Shown here: one piece after another, positions 9,607 to 18,254 of the stretch
How positions within the stretch are numbered: position 1 is the stretch's first letter
Layout: every line of letters begins with the position of its first letter
Source of the DNA: Propionibacteriales bacterium
GTDB taxonomy: Bacteria; Actinomycetota; Actinomycetes; Propionibacteriales; Nocardioidaceae
Length of the DNA: 64,000 nucleotides
NCBI GenBank assembly: GCA_026392455.1
Contig: JAPLCB010000002.1
Location: 62,001 to 126,000, forward strand
Direction: 5' to 3'
The notes under the pieces: generated by a model
Database searches by the model: none
Told to the model about the DNA's origin: nothing
What the model saw: only the letters and a program-made list of their open reading frames with translations
Position numbers and translations under genes: made by a program

Positions 9607-11796
9607 CTAGGTCTCCGACCCCAGCGCCAGCGGCAGGACCGCCTCGGCCCCGGCCTGACGCAGCCAGTGCGCAGCCAGGGTCATCGACCACCCGGTCCCG
9701 ATCAGGTCGTCGACCAGCAGCACCCGCTGCCCCGCAAGGCCGGCTTCGTCGGTGAGGTCGAGCGCGTAGCGACGCGAGACGGCGGCGATCCGCTGGGCGG
9801 AGTTGGTGGCGCCCCAGCCAGTCCCGATGCCCGGGTCACGCAGGGCCACCCGGCCCAGCACCGGGATCCGGCCGGCGCGGGAGAGCCCGTCGACCAGACT
9901 GCCGACGAGCAGCGGGTGCGAGCTGGACTCGAAGCCGACGATCCCGTCGGGCCGGGGTCGCCAGTCGCGCAGGGTGGCGATCAGTCCCTCGACCAGCGCG
10001 GCCGGCACCTCCTGGTCGGGAGAACCGGGACGGAACAGGTCGCGCAGCGCCTGACCGAGACCGAGGTCGGTCAACCGGGCAACGACCCGGCCCTCCTCGG
10101 CCGGGTCAGCGATCTTGCCCTTGAGGTCGATCCCGAGGTTGGCCAGCGCGGTCGGCCACATCTTCCGGGGTTGGACGGCGACCCCGGGCCGGGTCAACCG
10201 GTCACCGGCGCCAGCGACGGTGTCGGCCGCAACGGCGGCCGAGAGCCGGAGCCCCCCGCAGTTGTCGCAGCGACCGCAGTCGACCGCACCCGGGTCGTCC
10301 AGCGCCTCGCGCAGGAACCGCATCCGGCAGCGGTCGGTGGCGACGTACTCCAGCATCAGCGCCTGCTCGTCACGCCGGGCCGCAGCGACCCGGTCGTAAC
10401 GGTCCTGCTCGTAGACCCAGTCCTGGCCGGTCGCGGTCCACCCGCCCTGGACCCGACGGACGGCGCCGTCGACGTCGAGCACCTTCAGCATCATCTCCAG
10501 GCGGCTGCGGGACAGGTCGACGTACGTCTCCAGGGTGGCCGTGGACATGGCGCCGGGGTGCTGGGCCAAGGCGGAGAGCGCGGACCGGACGTGCTGCTCG
10601 GGCGGGAAGGCCAGCGAGGCGAAGTACTTCCAGATGTCACGGTCCTCGTACGCCGGCAGCAGCACCACGGCGGCGCGGGCGTCGTCGTCCAGGCCACGCC
10701 CGGCGCGTCCCACCTGCTGGTAGTAGGCCACCGGGGACGCCGGCGCGCCGACGTTGACGACGAACCCGAGCTTGGCGTCGAACCCCATCCCCAGCGCGCT
10801 GGTGGCCACCAGCGCCTTGAGCCGTCCGGTCAGCAGGTCCTGCTCCAGGGCCTGGCGCTCGGTCGGGTCGGTCTGCCCCGAGTACGCCGCGACCTGGTGC
10901 CCGCGCTCGCGCAGGAACCCGGCGATCTCGGCCGAGGCCGCCACGGTGAGCGTGTAGATGATCCCGGAGCCGGCGAAGTCGTCGAGGTGGTCGGCCAACC
11001 AGGCCAGCCGCTCCTCGGGCCGGTGGAGCTGGAGCACCGCCAGCCCGAGCGACTCCCGGTCGAGCTCGCCGCGGAGCACCAGCACCGGCTCACCTGCTGG
11101 TTGAGGTGCAGGCGCTCTGGCGCCTGCCTCGAAACTCCGGTCAGGAGGTTGAGGTGCAGGCGCTCTGGCGCCTGCCTCGAAACCCGCGAGCTGCTCGGCG
11201 ACGTCGGCGGTCACCCGGGCGTTCGCGGTCGCCGTGGTGGCGAGCACCGGGATGCCCTCGGGCAGGTCGGCCAGCATCTGCCGGATCCGGCGGTAGTCGG
11301 GCCGGAAGTCGTGGCCCCAGTCGGAGATGCAGTGCGCCTCGTCGATGACCAGCAAACCCGCGGACTCGGTCAGCCGGGGCAGCACCTCGTCACGGAAGCC
11401 CGGGTTGTTCAGCCGCTCGGGACTGACCAGCAGGACGTCCACCTCTCCGGCCGCGATGGCCGCGTGCGACTCCTGCCACTGCTCGATGTTGGTGGAGTTG
11501 ATCGTGACGGCCTTGATGCCGGCCCGCTCGGCCGCCTCGATCTGGTTGCGCATCAGGGCCAGCAGCGGCGAGATGATCACGGTCGGGCCGGCGCCACGGG
11601 CCCGGAGGAGCGCCGTCGCGACGAAGTAGACCGCGGACTTTCCCCAGCCGGTCCGCTGGACCACCAGGGCCCGTCGGCGGTCGACCGCGAGCGCCTCGAT
11701 CGCGGCCCACTGGTCGTCGTACAGGTTGGCGGCGTCGGAGCCGACCAGCGACCGAAGGTGCTGCTCGGCCTCTGCGCGAATCTCTGCCCGGTCCAT
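9607..11796 (-). CDS. recQ: RecQ-family ATP-dependent DNA helicase with C-terminal phosphoribosyltransferase-like domain
   Basis: QRTGWGKSAVYF (motif I), DEAHCISDWGHDFRPDY (motif II), TATAN, QVGRAGR; C-terminus VLLVDDLIGTGWSMT resembles a PRPP loop. Confidence 0.92.
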   Translation of the reverse strand: MDRAEIRAEAEQHLRSLVGSDAANLYDDQWAAIEALAVDRRRALVVQRTGWGKSAVYFVATALLRARGAGPTVIISPLLALMRNQIEAAERAGIKAVTINSTNIEQWQESHAAIAAGEVDVLLVSPERLNNPGFRDEVLPRLTESAGLLVIDEAHCISDWGHDFRPDYRRIRQMLADLPEGIPVLATTATANARVTADVAEQLAGFEAGARAPAPQPPDRSFEAGARAPAPQPAGEPVLVLRGELDRESLGLAVLQLHRPEERLAWLADHLDDFAGSGIIYTLTVAASAEIAGFLRERGHQVAAYSGQTDPTERQALEQDLLTGRLKALVATSALGMGFDAKLGFVVNVGAPASPVAYYQQVGRAGRGLDDDARAAVVLLPAYEDRDIWKYFASLAFPPEQHVRSALSALAQHPGAMSTATLETYVDLSRSRLEMMLKVLDVDGAVRRVQGGWTATGQDWVYEQDRYDRVAAARRDEQALMLEYVATDRCRMRFLREALDDPGAVDCGRCDNCGGLRLSAAVAADTVAGAGDRLTRPGVAVQPRKMWPTALANLGIDLKGKIADPAEEGRVVARLTDLGLGQALRDLFRPGSPDQEVPAALVEGLIATLRDWRPRPDGIVGFESSSHPLLVGSLVDGLSRAGRIPVLGRVALRDPGIGTGWGATNSAQRIAAVSRRYALDLTDEAGLAGQRVLLVDDLIGTGWSMTLAAHWLRQAGAEAVLPLALGSET
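11094..11183 (-). repeat. Two tandem in-frame copies of the REP-like element inside recQ
   Basis: Period 48 bp (16 codons); minus-strand peptide FEAGARAPAPQPPDRS FEAGARAPAPQPAGE. Confidence 0.85.
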
Positions 11797-11891
11797 AGGT
11801 GCAGTTGTATCCCACGTCGCCGACAGCGGACCGTGAAGAGACGGCTGTGGACTCGTGGCCGAGTACCACGGCAGATGGTATTTTGAGTGCC

Positions 11892-12125
11892 ATGATGACT
11901 ACCATCGATGCTGCGGGGAGGCTGGTCGTGCCCAAGGAGCTTCGCGACCGCCTGGGCATCACCGCCGGCAGCCGTGTCGAGATCCGTGAAGAGGGGTCTG
12001 GCCTGCGCCTCGACCTGATTGCCTCAGACGTCGTGATCGAGGTCGGCGACTACCTCCTGGTCGGTGGCGACCTCCCCCTTTCCGACGACGACGTCCGCGA
12101 TCTTCGCCTTGGCAACCAGCGCTGA
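11892..12125 (+). CDS. AbrB/MazE/VapB-type antitoxin
   Basis: 77 aa MMTTIDAAGRLVVPKELRDRLGITAGSRVEIREEG, SpoVT/AbrB fold signature. Confidence 0.85.
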   Translation: MMTTIDAAGRLVVPKELRDRLGITAGSRVEIREEGSGLRLDLIASDVVIEVGDYLLVGGDLPLSDDDVRDLRLGNQR

Positions 12126-12528
12126 CCTTCTCCTCGACACCAGCGCTGCGGTGCCGTTCCTCGTCGCCGGCCACCTGCACCACGGGACGACCTTCGGGGC
12201 GCTCTCGGGCAAGAACCTGGGGCTCGCTGGGCACGCCGCCTTCGAAACCTTCTCGGTCCTCACCAGGCTTCCGGAACCGCGGCGCCTGAGTCCGGCCAGG
12301 GCAGCCCAGCTCATCCGGCACAACTTCCCGCACACCAAGCACCTCAGCGCTGCTCGGGCTGCCAGGCTCACCACCCGGTTCGCGGAAGCCGGCGTTGGCG
12401 GCGGCGCTGTCTACGACGGGCTCGTCGCTGCCTGCGCCCTGGAGCACGGATGCGTCCTGGCGACCCGCGACGAGCGGGCGCTGGCGACCTACACCGCGCT
12501 CGGCGTCGAGATCCTGCTGCTCACCTGA
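12109..12528 (+). CDS. PIN-domain (VapC-like) toxin
   Basis: LLLDTSAAVPFLV, GHAAFETFSVLTRLP, YDGLVAACALEHGCVLATRDERA; PIN acidic residues present. Start uncertain (12064 ATG or 12109 TTG); overlaps the antitoxin. Confidence 0.8.
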   Translation: MATSADLLLDTSAAVPFLVAGHLHHGTTFGALSGKNLGLAGHAAFETFSVLTRLPEPRRLSPARAAQLIRHNFPHTKHLSAARAARLTTRFAEAGVGGGAVYDGLVAACALEHGCVLATRDERALATYTALGVEILLLT

Positions 12529-12550
12529 GCTCGGATCCACACGACCAGCG

Positions 12551-12925
12551 CTAGCAGATCTGCTGGGCGTAGACCTTCAGCGCGAGAGCGTCCTGACCGA
12601 TCGGATCCTGGCGCTGGGCGAGCGCGGCGAACGCGGCCCCGTCGGCAAAGGTGTGGTCGGAGTCGATGACGTACTCGAACCCGCGACGGGCAGCGGTCGG
12701 GACTCCCCGTGGGGTGCCGACGTAGGCGAGCTCGCGGCGGTAGTCGTCCAGGTCGTCCTGACTGGTACCGGCGTCCGCAGCGGCCAACCGCGCGTACGCC
12801 CGGCAGAAGGACGGGGCCTCGCCGTCGACCGGCGACCGGGTCGGATCGACCGAACCGCAGCCGGCGCCGGCGCCGGCGCCGAGCATCATCAGGGCCGCGA
12901 GCACGAGCCCCCACCTGCGCGCCAT
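12551..12925 (-). CDS. Putative lipoprotein
   Basis: 124 aa, signal peptide with lipobox-like GAGAGC. Confidence 0.6.
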   Translation of the reverse strand: MARRWGLVLAALMMLGAGAGAGCGSVDPTRSPVDGEAPSFCRAYARLAAADAGTSQDDLDDYRRELAYVGTPRGVPTAARRGFEYVIDSDHTFADGAAFAALAQRQDPIGQDALALKVYAQQIC

Positions 12926-12991
12926 CGAACTCCTCGGACTCTGGATGTCGGAGTCACTGTAGTGCTGGTGGTACCCGGACCGCTCGTTCCT

Positions 12992-13579
12992 TCAGTCGTT
13001 GTGGCTATAGGTCGACGCGATCGCATCGAAGTCGTGCGCGCTCGGGGCGGTCCACGGGCCGATGTATGGCGATCTCATGCACGAGCTGGTGCCGACAGTC
13101 TGCTCGTCCAAACCGATCGAGTGCCCGAGCTCATGACAAACGATGGTTCGACGCTTTTCTGCGCTGGCATCGCTACACGCAGTATCGACGTGGACCCAGG
13201 TCGACGTGGTGAGGTGGCCCGTCGCCACGTAGGCAACCTGATTGGTCTGCCCCAGCGTCGGGCCGCAAGCTGAGTCCCCGATGGTGGTCTCGCTGACGGA
13301 AACGCAGTGACCAGTGTTGGGACAGGCGGACTCGGAGCTGACGTAGACGGCATCGAGTCGAGAAGCCTGGTCCCAAGCGATAGCAGAGCTGTAGACAGGC
13401 CACTCCGATCCCGTGTTGTCGACCCAGTAGACATAACCGCGGGGGTGTGACGGATCGTTGTCCGCCCAGTGAAGTGGAGCTCCCGAGGATGTACTCGCCC
13501 AGTGATTCGACCAGGCGCCGCCGGCCAGCAGGGTGACCACAGCGAGCGCGAGCAAGAGACCGCCCAGTGCGCGCCTCAT
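12992..13579 (-). CDS. Secreted zincin-type metalloprotease-like protein
   Basis: 195 aa, N-terminal signal/TM, HELGHSIGLDE zinc-binding motif followed by SSCMRSP (Met-turn-like). Confidence 0.7.
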   Translation of the reverse strand: MRRALGGLLLALAVVTLLAGGAWSNHWASTSSGAPLHWADNDPSHPRGYVYWVDNTGSEWPVYSSAIAWDQASRLDAVYVSSESACPNTGHCVSVSETTIGDSACGPTLGQTNQVAYVATGHLTTSTWVHVDTACSDASAEKRRTIVCHELGHSIGLDEQTVGTSSCMRSPYIGPWTAPSAHDFDAIASTYSHND

Positions 13580-14190
13580 CGCGACACCTGATCGCTACCC
13601 TCGACCGAGGGCGTGTCGTCACGCTCTCCTGGGAGGTCAAGCCGGGCGCCCCGCGCGGAACGCGGTGAGCTCGGGCACAGGACGTCGGCAACAGGGTCTG
13701 CACGCACCGCCGGCACATAGGTCACTTGTACGCAGTCCTCACCCCGCACCACGACCGCTTTCGAATTCACGTACCTCACCCCGTGGGCACACGGAAGCCT
13801 CAGGGTTCCCAACGCAGAGGCGTCGTTGACCAGGACGCATACCTGATCTCCCGCTTCGGGGTCCTTGGCTTGAGCGCCCGGCTCAGGAAGAACGAACGGC
13901 TCGCCAGCCTCGGGGTAAGGGTCGCAGGGTCCGACCACCAAACCGGCGCGCTTGAGTCGGTCAACATCCGAAGCCGACGGACACGGCGGGGCCACCGCCC
14001 CGGGAGAGCCGTGGGACCGCGATGCGATCTCCTCGTCGGACAGGCCAGGCGAATAGATCTCGTCGGCCGTTCGCACCGTCACCGCCGGGCCATCGGCTCG
14101 GGTGAGCGCATACGCCGCACCAGAACTCATGCCGATCACGCCGACCACGGCGGTCGTCACCCACCATCGTTTCCTCATCATGGGAACCAC
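13576..14190 (-). CDS. Hypothetical exported or membrane-anchored protein
   Basis: 204 aa, one N-terminal TM; 4-nt overlap with the protease gene. Confidence 0.6.
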   Translation of the reverse strand: MVPMMRKRWWVTTAVVGVIGMSSGAAYALTRADGPAVTVRTADEIYSPGLSDEEIASRSHGSPGAVAPPCPSASDVDRLKRAGLVVGPCDPYPEAGEPFVLPEPGAQAKDPEAGDQVCVLVNDASALGTLRLPCAHGVRYVNSKAVVVRGEDCVQVTYVPAVRADPVADVLCPSSPRSARGARLDLPGERDDTPSVEGSDQVSR

Positions 14191-14283
14191 TCCTTCGTCA
14201 CCTCGGATCAGAACTCGAACGAGCCCTACCCGGAAGACACCGATCTCGTGCCACCAGCACGCGCGAACGATCCGGAGGTTCCG

Positions 14284-15588
14284 CTACTCCCGGGTTGCCA
14301 GCACCGTCCCGGTGTTGGTGACCACGCCGAGGTGGCGGGCGGTGACGAGCAGCTGGTACGGGAAGTACGCCGAGGAGAGGCCGTCGGTGGGCATCGCGAA
14401 CGACTCCGAAGTGCCATCGGTCAGATCGAGCAGCTCCAGCGACGAGACCGTCGGCAGCAGCAGGTGGTCGGCGTCGACCGAGGGCATCTGCGACAACGGG
14501 AACCCGAGCGGGACGTACGGCCGGTCGGTCGGGATCGCACGTTGCCAGAGGGGGTTCCCGGTCGCGACGTCGTACCCGCGGAGCCCGGCCTTCCCACGCA
14601 CCACCACGACCTGGCCGCGCAGGGTGGCCTCGCGGGCGCCGGGCGCCAGCGCTGTCCGCCGGAGCTCCGAGCCTTCCGCCGAGAGCGCCACCAGGTCGGT
14701 CCCGGCGGTTGTCCGGCTCAGCACCAGCGCGGAGCCGTCGACGACCCCCACCACGTGCAGCCGGGCACCGGGGCCGTCGTCCCAGGTCCACCGGACGCTG
14801 CCGTCGGCGACGGAGACCGCGCTGACGGCGGGGGCGGCGGCGCCTGCGGGAGCAGGATCGCCCAGCCGGGCCTCCTCGGTCCCCCCGACGAGCACGAGCT
14901 CGTCGGTCAGCAGCCCCAGGTAGTCCGCACGGTCCGCGGTCGAGATCTTCCGGGACCACTGCTGCTCGCCGTCTGCAGCCCCGAGCCGCAGCATCGCGAT
15001 GTCCGGGCCGCTCGGCAGCGCCGCGAGCAGGTCACCGTCGGGGAGGAAGGTGGTGGCGACCGGGTCACCGTCGCGGTGCCGCAGGCCGACCTCGACGCAC
15101 CAGCGCGCTGCGCCGTCGCGCAGGTCGAAGTCCGCGATCGTGATCCGCTTGCTCTCCTCCAGGTTCAGCAGCACGAACCGGTCGGGCGATGTGTCCCACG
15201 CGGTGCGCTTCGCGGTCGGGCGCAGCGCCCACCGGGGCGCCAGGTCGCTATCGGCGAGGTAGGTCAGGTCGGCGTTGTTGCGGGTGAGGGCCAGCACCCC
15301 GTCAGGAACGGCGTACAGCCGCAGGAACTGGTCGTAGTAGTAGTCCCTCCCGGCGACGACCGGCCCGAACGGCGGGCCCATCGCGGCGACCGCGCCGACG
15401 ACCCGGTCCCGGTCGGAATTCGGACGCTGCTGCATCAAGGTCGCGCTCTGCAGCGGGGCCGTCGGCGAGTCGATCAGCTCGGCTCCGCAGGCCGGGCCGG
15501 TGAGGTTGTTGACCAGGAACGACCCACCGCCGAACACCGCCAGCACGGCAGCCACCAGCAGCACCGCCGTGCGCCACGACCACCTCAC
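14284..15588 (-). CDS. PQQ-like beta-propeller repeat protein, membrane anchored
   Basis: 434 aa; N-terminal TM; repeated blades (GAARWCVEVGLR, GEQQWSRKIS, GSVRWTWDDG, GNPLWQRAI). Confidence 0.75.
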   Translation of the reverse strand: MRWSWRTAVLLVAAVLAVFGGGSFLVNNLTGPACGAELIDSPTAPLQSATLMQQRPNSDRDRVVGAVAAMGPPFGPVVAGRDYYYDQFLRLYAVPDGVLALTRNNADLTYLADSDLAPRWALRPTAKRTAWDTSPDRFVLLNLEESKRITIADFDLRDGAARWCVEVGLRHRDGDPVATTFLPDGDLLAALPSGPDIAMLRLGAADGEQQWSRKISTADRADYLGLLTDELVLVGGTEEARLGDPAPAGAAAPAVSAVSVADGSVRWTWDDGPGARLHVVGVVDGSALVLSRTTAGTDLVALSAEGSELRRTALAPGAREATLRGQVVVVRGKAGLRGYDVATGNPLWQRAIPTDRPYVPLGFPLSQMPSVDADHLLLPTVSSLELLDLTDGTSESFAMPTDGLSSAYFPYQLLVTARHLGVVTNTGTVLATRE

Positions 15589-15601
15589 GACCAGCAGCCG
15601 A

Positions 15602-17554
15602 TCACCAGATCCGGACGCGGTCCTCGGGGTCCAGCCACAGCCCGTCGCCCGGCTGGGTGCCGAACGCGACGTGGAACTCCTCCAGGTTGCGGGCGATGTT
15701 GGCCCGGAACTCCGGCGGGCTGTGCGGGTCGGTGGTCAGGTACTGCTGCTCGAGCTCCTTGCGGCGCTTGGTCCGCCACACGTAGCTCCAGTTCATGAAG
15801 AGCCGCTGCTCGCCGGTCTCGCCGTCGATCACCGGCGACGGCTGGCCGTCGAGGAAGATCTGGTACGCCTTGTGCGCGATCGTCAGGCCACCGAGGTCGC
15901 CGATGTTCTCGCCGACGGTCAGCGCACCGTTGACGTGCTCGCCCGGGAGGTTGCGGGGCTCGAAGGCGTCGTACTGCTCGATCAACGCCTTCGACTTCAC
16001 CTCGAACGCAGCCTTGTCCTCGGCGGTCCACCAGTCGTTGAGGTTGCCGTGGCCGTCGTACTGCGCGCCCTGGTCGTCGAAGCCGTGCCCGATCTCGTGA
16101 CCGATGACCGCGCCGATGCCGCCGTAGTTCTCGGCCGGGTCGGCGTCCGGGTCGAAGAACGGCTTCTGCAGGATGCCGGCCGGGAAGCAGATCTCGTTGG
16201 TGCCCGGGTTGTAGTACGCGTTGACGGTCTGCGGCAGCATGAACCACTCGTCGCGGTCGACGGGCGCGCCGATCTTCTCCAGCTGGCGGTCGGTCTCGAA
16301 GGCGGTGATCGCCAGCACGTTCCCGATCAGGTCCCCGGCGCTGATGGTCAGCTCGGAGTAGTCCTTGAACTTGACCGGGTAGCCGATCTTCGGCACGAAG
16401 GTGTCGAGCTTCTCGAACGCCTTGAGCTTGGTCTCCTCGCTCATCCAGTCCAGCGCGGTGATGCTCTGGCGGTAGGCCTCGAGCAGGTTCGCGACCAGGT
16501 CGTCCATCAGCTCCTTCGAGCGGGCCGGGAAGTGCCGCTCGACGTACTCGCGACCGACCGCCTCGCCGAGGCCACCCTCGACCAGGCCGACGCCACGCTT
16601 CCAGCGGGCGCGCAGCTCCGGGGTGCCCGACAGGGTCCGGCCGTAGAAGTCGAAGTTGGTCTGCACGAACGCGTCCGGCAGGTACGCCGCCGTCGAGCGG
16701 ATCGCGCGGACGGTCAGGAAGGCGCGCCAGGCCTCGACCGGAGTCGAGGCCAGCACCTTCTCCAAGTGGGTCAGGAACGACGGCTGCCGGACGATCGTCT
16801 CGGCGAACGTCTGGGCGTTGCCGCCGAGGTTGCGGACGTAGACCTCGAAGTCGAACGACGGGAGCAACGCCTTCAGATCGGCGTACGAGGTCAGGTTGTA
16901 GGTCTTGATGACGTCGCGGGTGTCCGCACGCTCCCAGTGGCCCTCGGCGATCCGCTGCTCCAGCGCGAAGACGGTCTCGGCGGTGCCGCGCGGGTCCGGG
17001 CGCTCGGCCAGGGTCAGCAGGGTCTCGAGGTAGTCGACGTACTTGGTGCGGATGTCGGCAAACTTCTCCTCGCGGTAGTAGGTCTCGTCGGGCAGACCGA
17101 GGCCGCCCTGACCCACGTTGACCAGGTACCGGTCGGAGTTGCGGTCGTCGGTGTCCACGAACGAGCTGAAGATGCCGCCGCCGCCGGAACGCTCGAAGTC
17201 GCCGAGGAACGCCGCCAGGTCCAGCAGGCTGTCCAGCCCGTCGATCGCCGCGAAGATCCCTTGCAGGGGAGCGATCCCGAGCTCGTCGACCCGGGCCTCG
17301 TCCATGAAGCTGGCGAACAGGTCGCCGATCTTCTTGGCGTCCTCACCGTCGACCGTGCCGGCCGCGCAGTCCTCGATGATCACCCGGACCTGCTCCTCGG
17401 CGACGTCGGCGAGCATCACGAACGGGCCCCACGAGGCGCGGTCCGACGGGATCTCCGACTCGGCGAGCCAGGTGCCGTTGACGTGACCGAAGAGGTCGTC
17501 CTGCGGGCGGATGCTGAGGTCCATGCCCTCGCGGGCGTCATCAAGAATCGTCAC
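15602..17554 (-). CDS. M13-family metallopeptidase (PepO/neprilysin-like)
   Basis: VIGHEIGHGFDDQGAQYDG zinc motif, NAYYNPGTNEICFPAGILQKPFF, GENIGDLGG; GTG start 17554 (VTILDDAREGMD). Confidence 0.93.
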   Translation of the reverse strand: MTILDDAREGMDLSIRPQDDLFGHVNGTWLAESEIPSDRASWGPFVMLADVAEEQVRVIIEDCAAGTVDGEDAKKIGDLFASFMDEARVDELGIAPLQGIFAAIDGLDSLLDLAAFLGDFERSGGGGIFSSFVDTDDRNSDRYLVNVGQGGLGLPDETYYREEKFADIRTKYVDYLETLLTLAERPDPRGTAETVFALEQRIAEGHWERADTRDVIKTYNLTSYADLKALLPSFDFEVYVRNLGGNAQTFAETIVRQPSFLTHLEKVLASTPVEAWRAFLTVRAIRSTAAYLPDAFVQTNFDFYGRTLSGTPELRARWKRGVGLVEGGLGEAVGREYVERHFPARSKELMDDLVANLLEAYRQSITALDWMSEETKLKAFEKLDTFVPKIGYPVKFKDYSELTISAGDLIGNVLAITAFETDRQLEKIGAPVDRDEWFMLPQTVNAYYNPGTNEICFPAGILQKPFFDPDADPAENYGGIGAVIGHEIGHGFDDQGAQYDGHGNLNDWWTAEDKAAFEVKSKALIEQYDAFEPRNLPGEHVNGALTVGENIGDLGGLTIAHKAYQIFLDGQPSPVIDGETGEQRLFMNWSYVWRTKRRKELEQQYLTTDPHSPPEFRANIARNLEEFHVAFGTQPGDGLWLDPEDRVRIW

Positions 17555-17577
17555 GGGGACGACTCTAGACGGCCGCC

Positions 17578-17706
17578 CTACGCCGACCGGGCGCAGATGT
17601 CCCGTGTTTCTACGCCGACCGGGCGCAGATGTCCCACCTTGATTGTCGCCGGCGGGACATCTGTGCCCGCTCGACGCGTACTGGCGGGACATCTGTGCCC
17701 GCTCGA
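17578..17706. repeat. 2+2 direct/inverted 32-bp-period repeat cluster
   Basis: Two direct copies of ctacgccgaccgggcgcagatgtccc (17578, 17610), then two inverted copies ggcgggacatctgtgcccgctcga (17651, 17683). Confidence 0.85.
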
Positions 17707-18165
17707 CTACTCCGCGCCGCAGTCCTCGAGCCCCAGCGCCTTCGCCTTCGCATTGGCGTCGTCGAAGACGGTCGAGTCCTGGCTCAGAACGGCAACGCCC
17801 TGGTCCTCGATGGCCGTGACGCCGGTGCCGATCGCCGCGATCATCGCGGTGACCTGATCGCTCAGCTCGGCCGGCTCCGCGAGGGCTTCGATGTCAGCGG
17901 CCTGCTTCTTGATCAGAGCCGCACCCTCCCGGGCGATCGTGTCGGCATCCTCCTGGCTGGTCGCCGTGGCGAGTCCACCGAAGACCTTCTGCAGCTCGAC
18001 GTTGCCGTCCTTGCAGACCTGGTTGGCCTGGGTCTTGAACTCCTCAGCGGTGAGGGTGCTGGCCTTGGCGTCGTCCTCGCTGTCACTGCCGCAGGCGGCG
18101 AACGAGGTGAGGGCGGCGGCCGAGCAGGCGATCGCGGCCACGGTGCGGATGGCGGTGCGCTTCAT
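17707..18165 (-). CDS. Hypothetical lipoprotein
   Basis: 152 aa, lipobox LTSFAACGSD. Confidence 0.7.
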   Translation of the reverse strand: MKRTAIRTVAAIACSAAALTSFAACGSDSEDDAKASTLTAEEFKTQANQVCKDGNVELQKVFGGLATATSQEDADTIAREGAALIKKQAADIEALAEPAELSDQVTAMIAAIGTGVTAIEDQGVAVLSQDSTVFDDANAKAKALGLEDCGAE

Positions 18166-18254
18166 GGTCTTCTCCTGGAGTGGGGCCTGCCGAGCACAGG
18201 CCGGTGTGCCCCAGTCAACACAGGACGCAGTCCGCCGGGCAACCGCAGCGCCGG

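Noticed and set aside
7628-9610. 660-aa plus-strand ORF in another frame of the transporter gene
   Set aside because: Overlaps the clear membrane transporter frame; Arg/Pro/Gly-rich frame-shift shadow.
9553-11886. 777-aa plus-strand ORF
   Set aside because: Antisense to recQ.
12959-13500. Plus-strand ORFs over the protease region
   Set aside because: Antisense to a coherent signal-peptide/HExxH protein on the minus strand.
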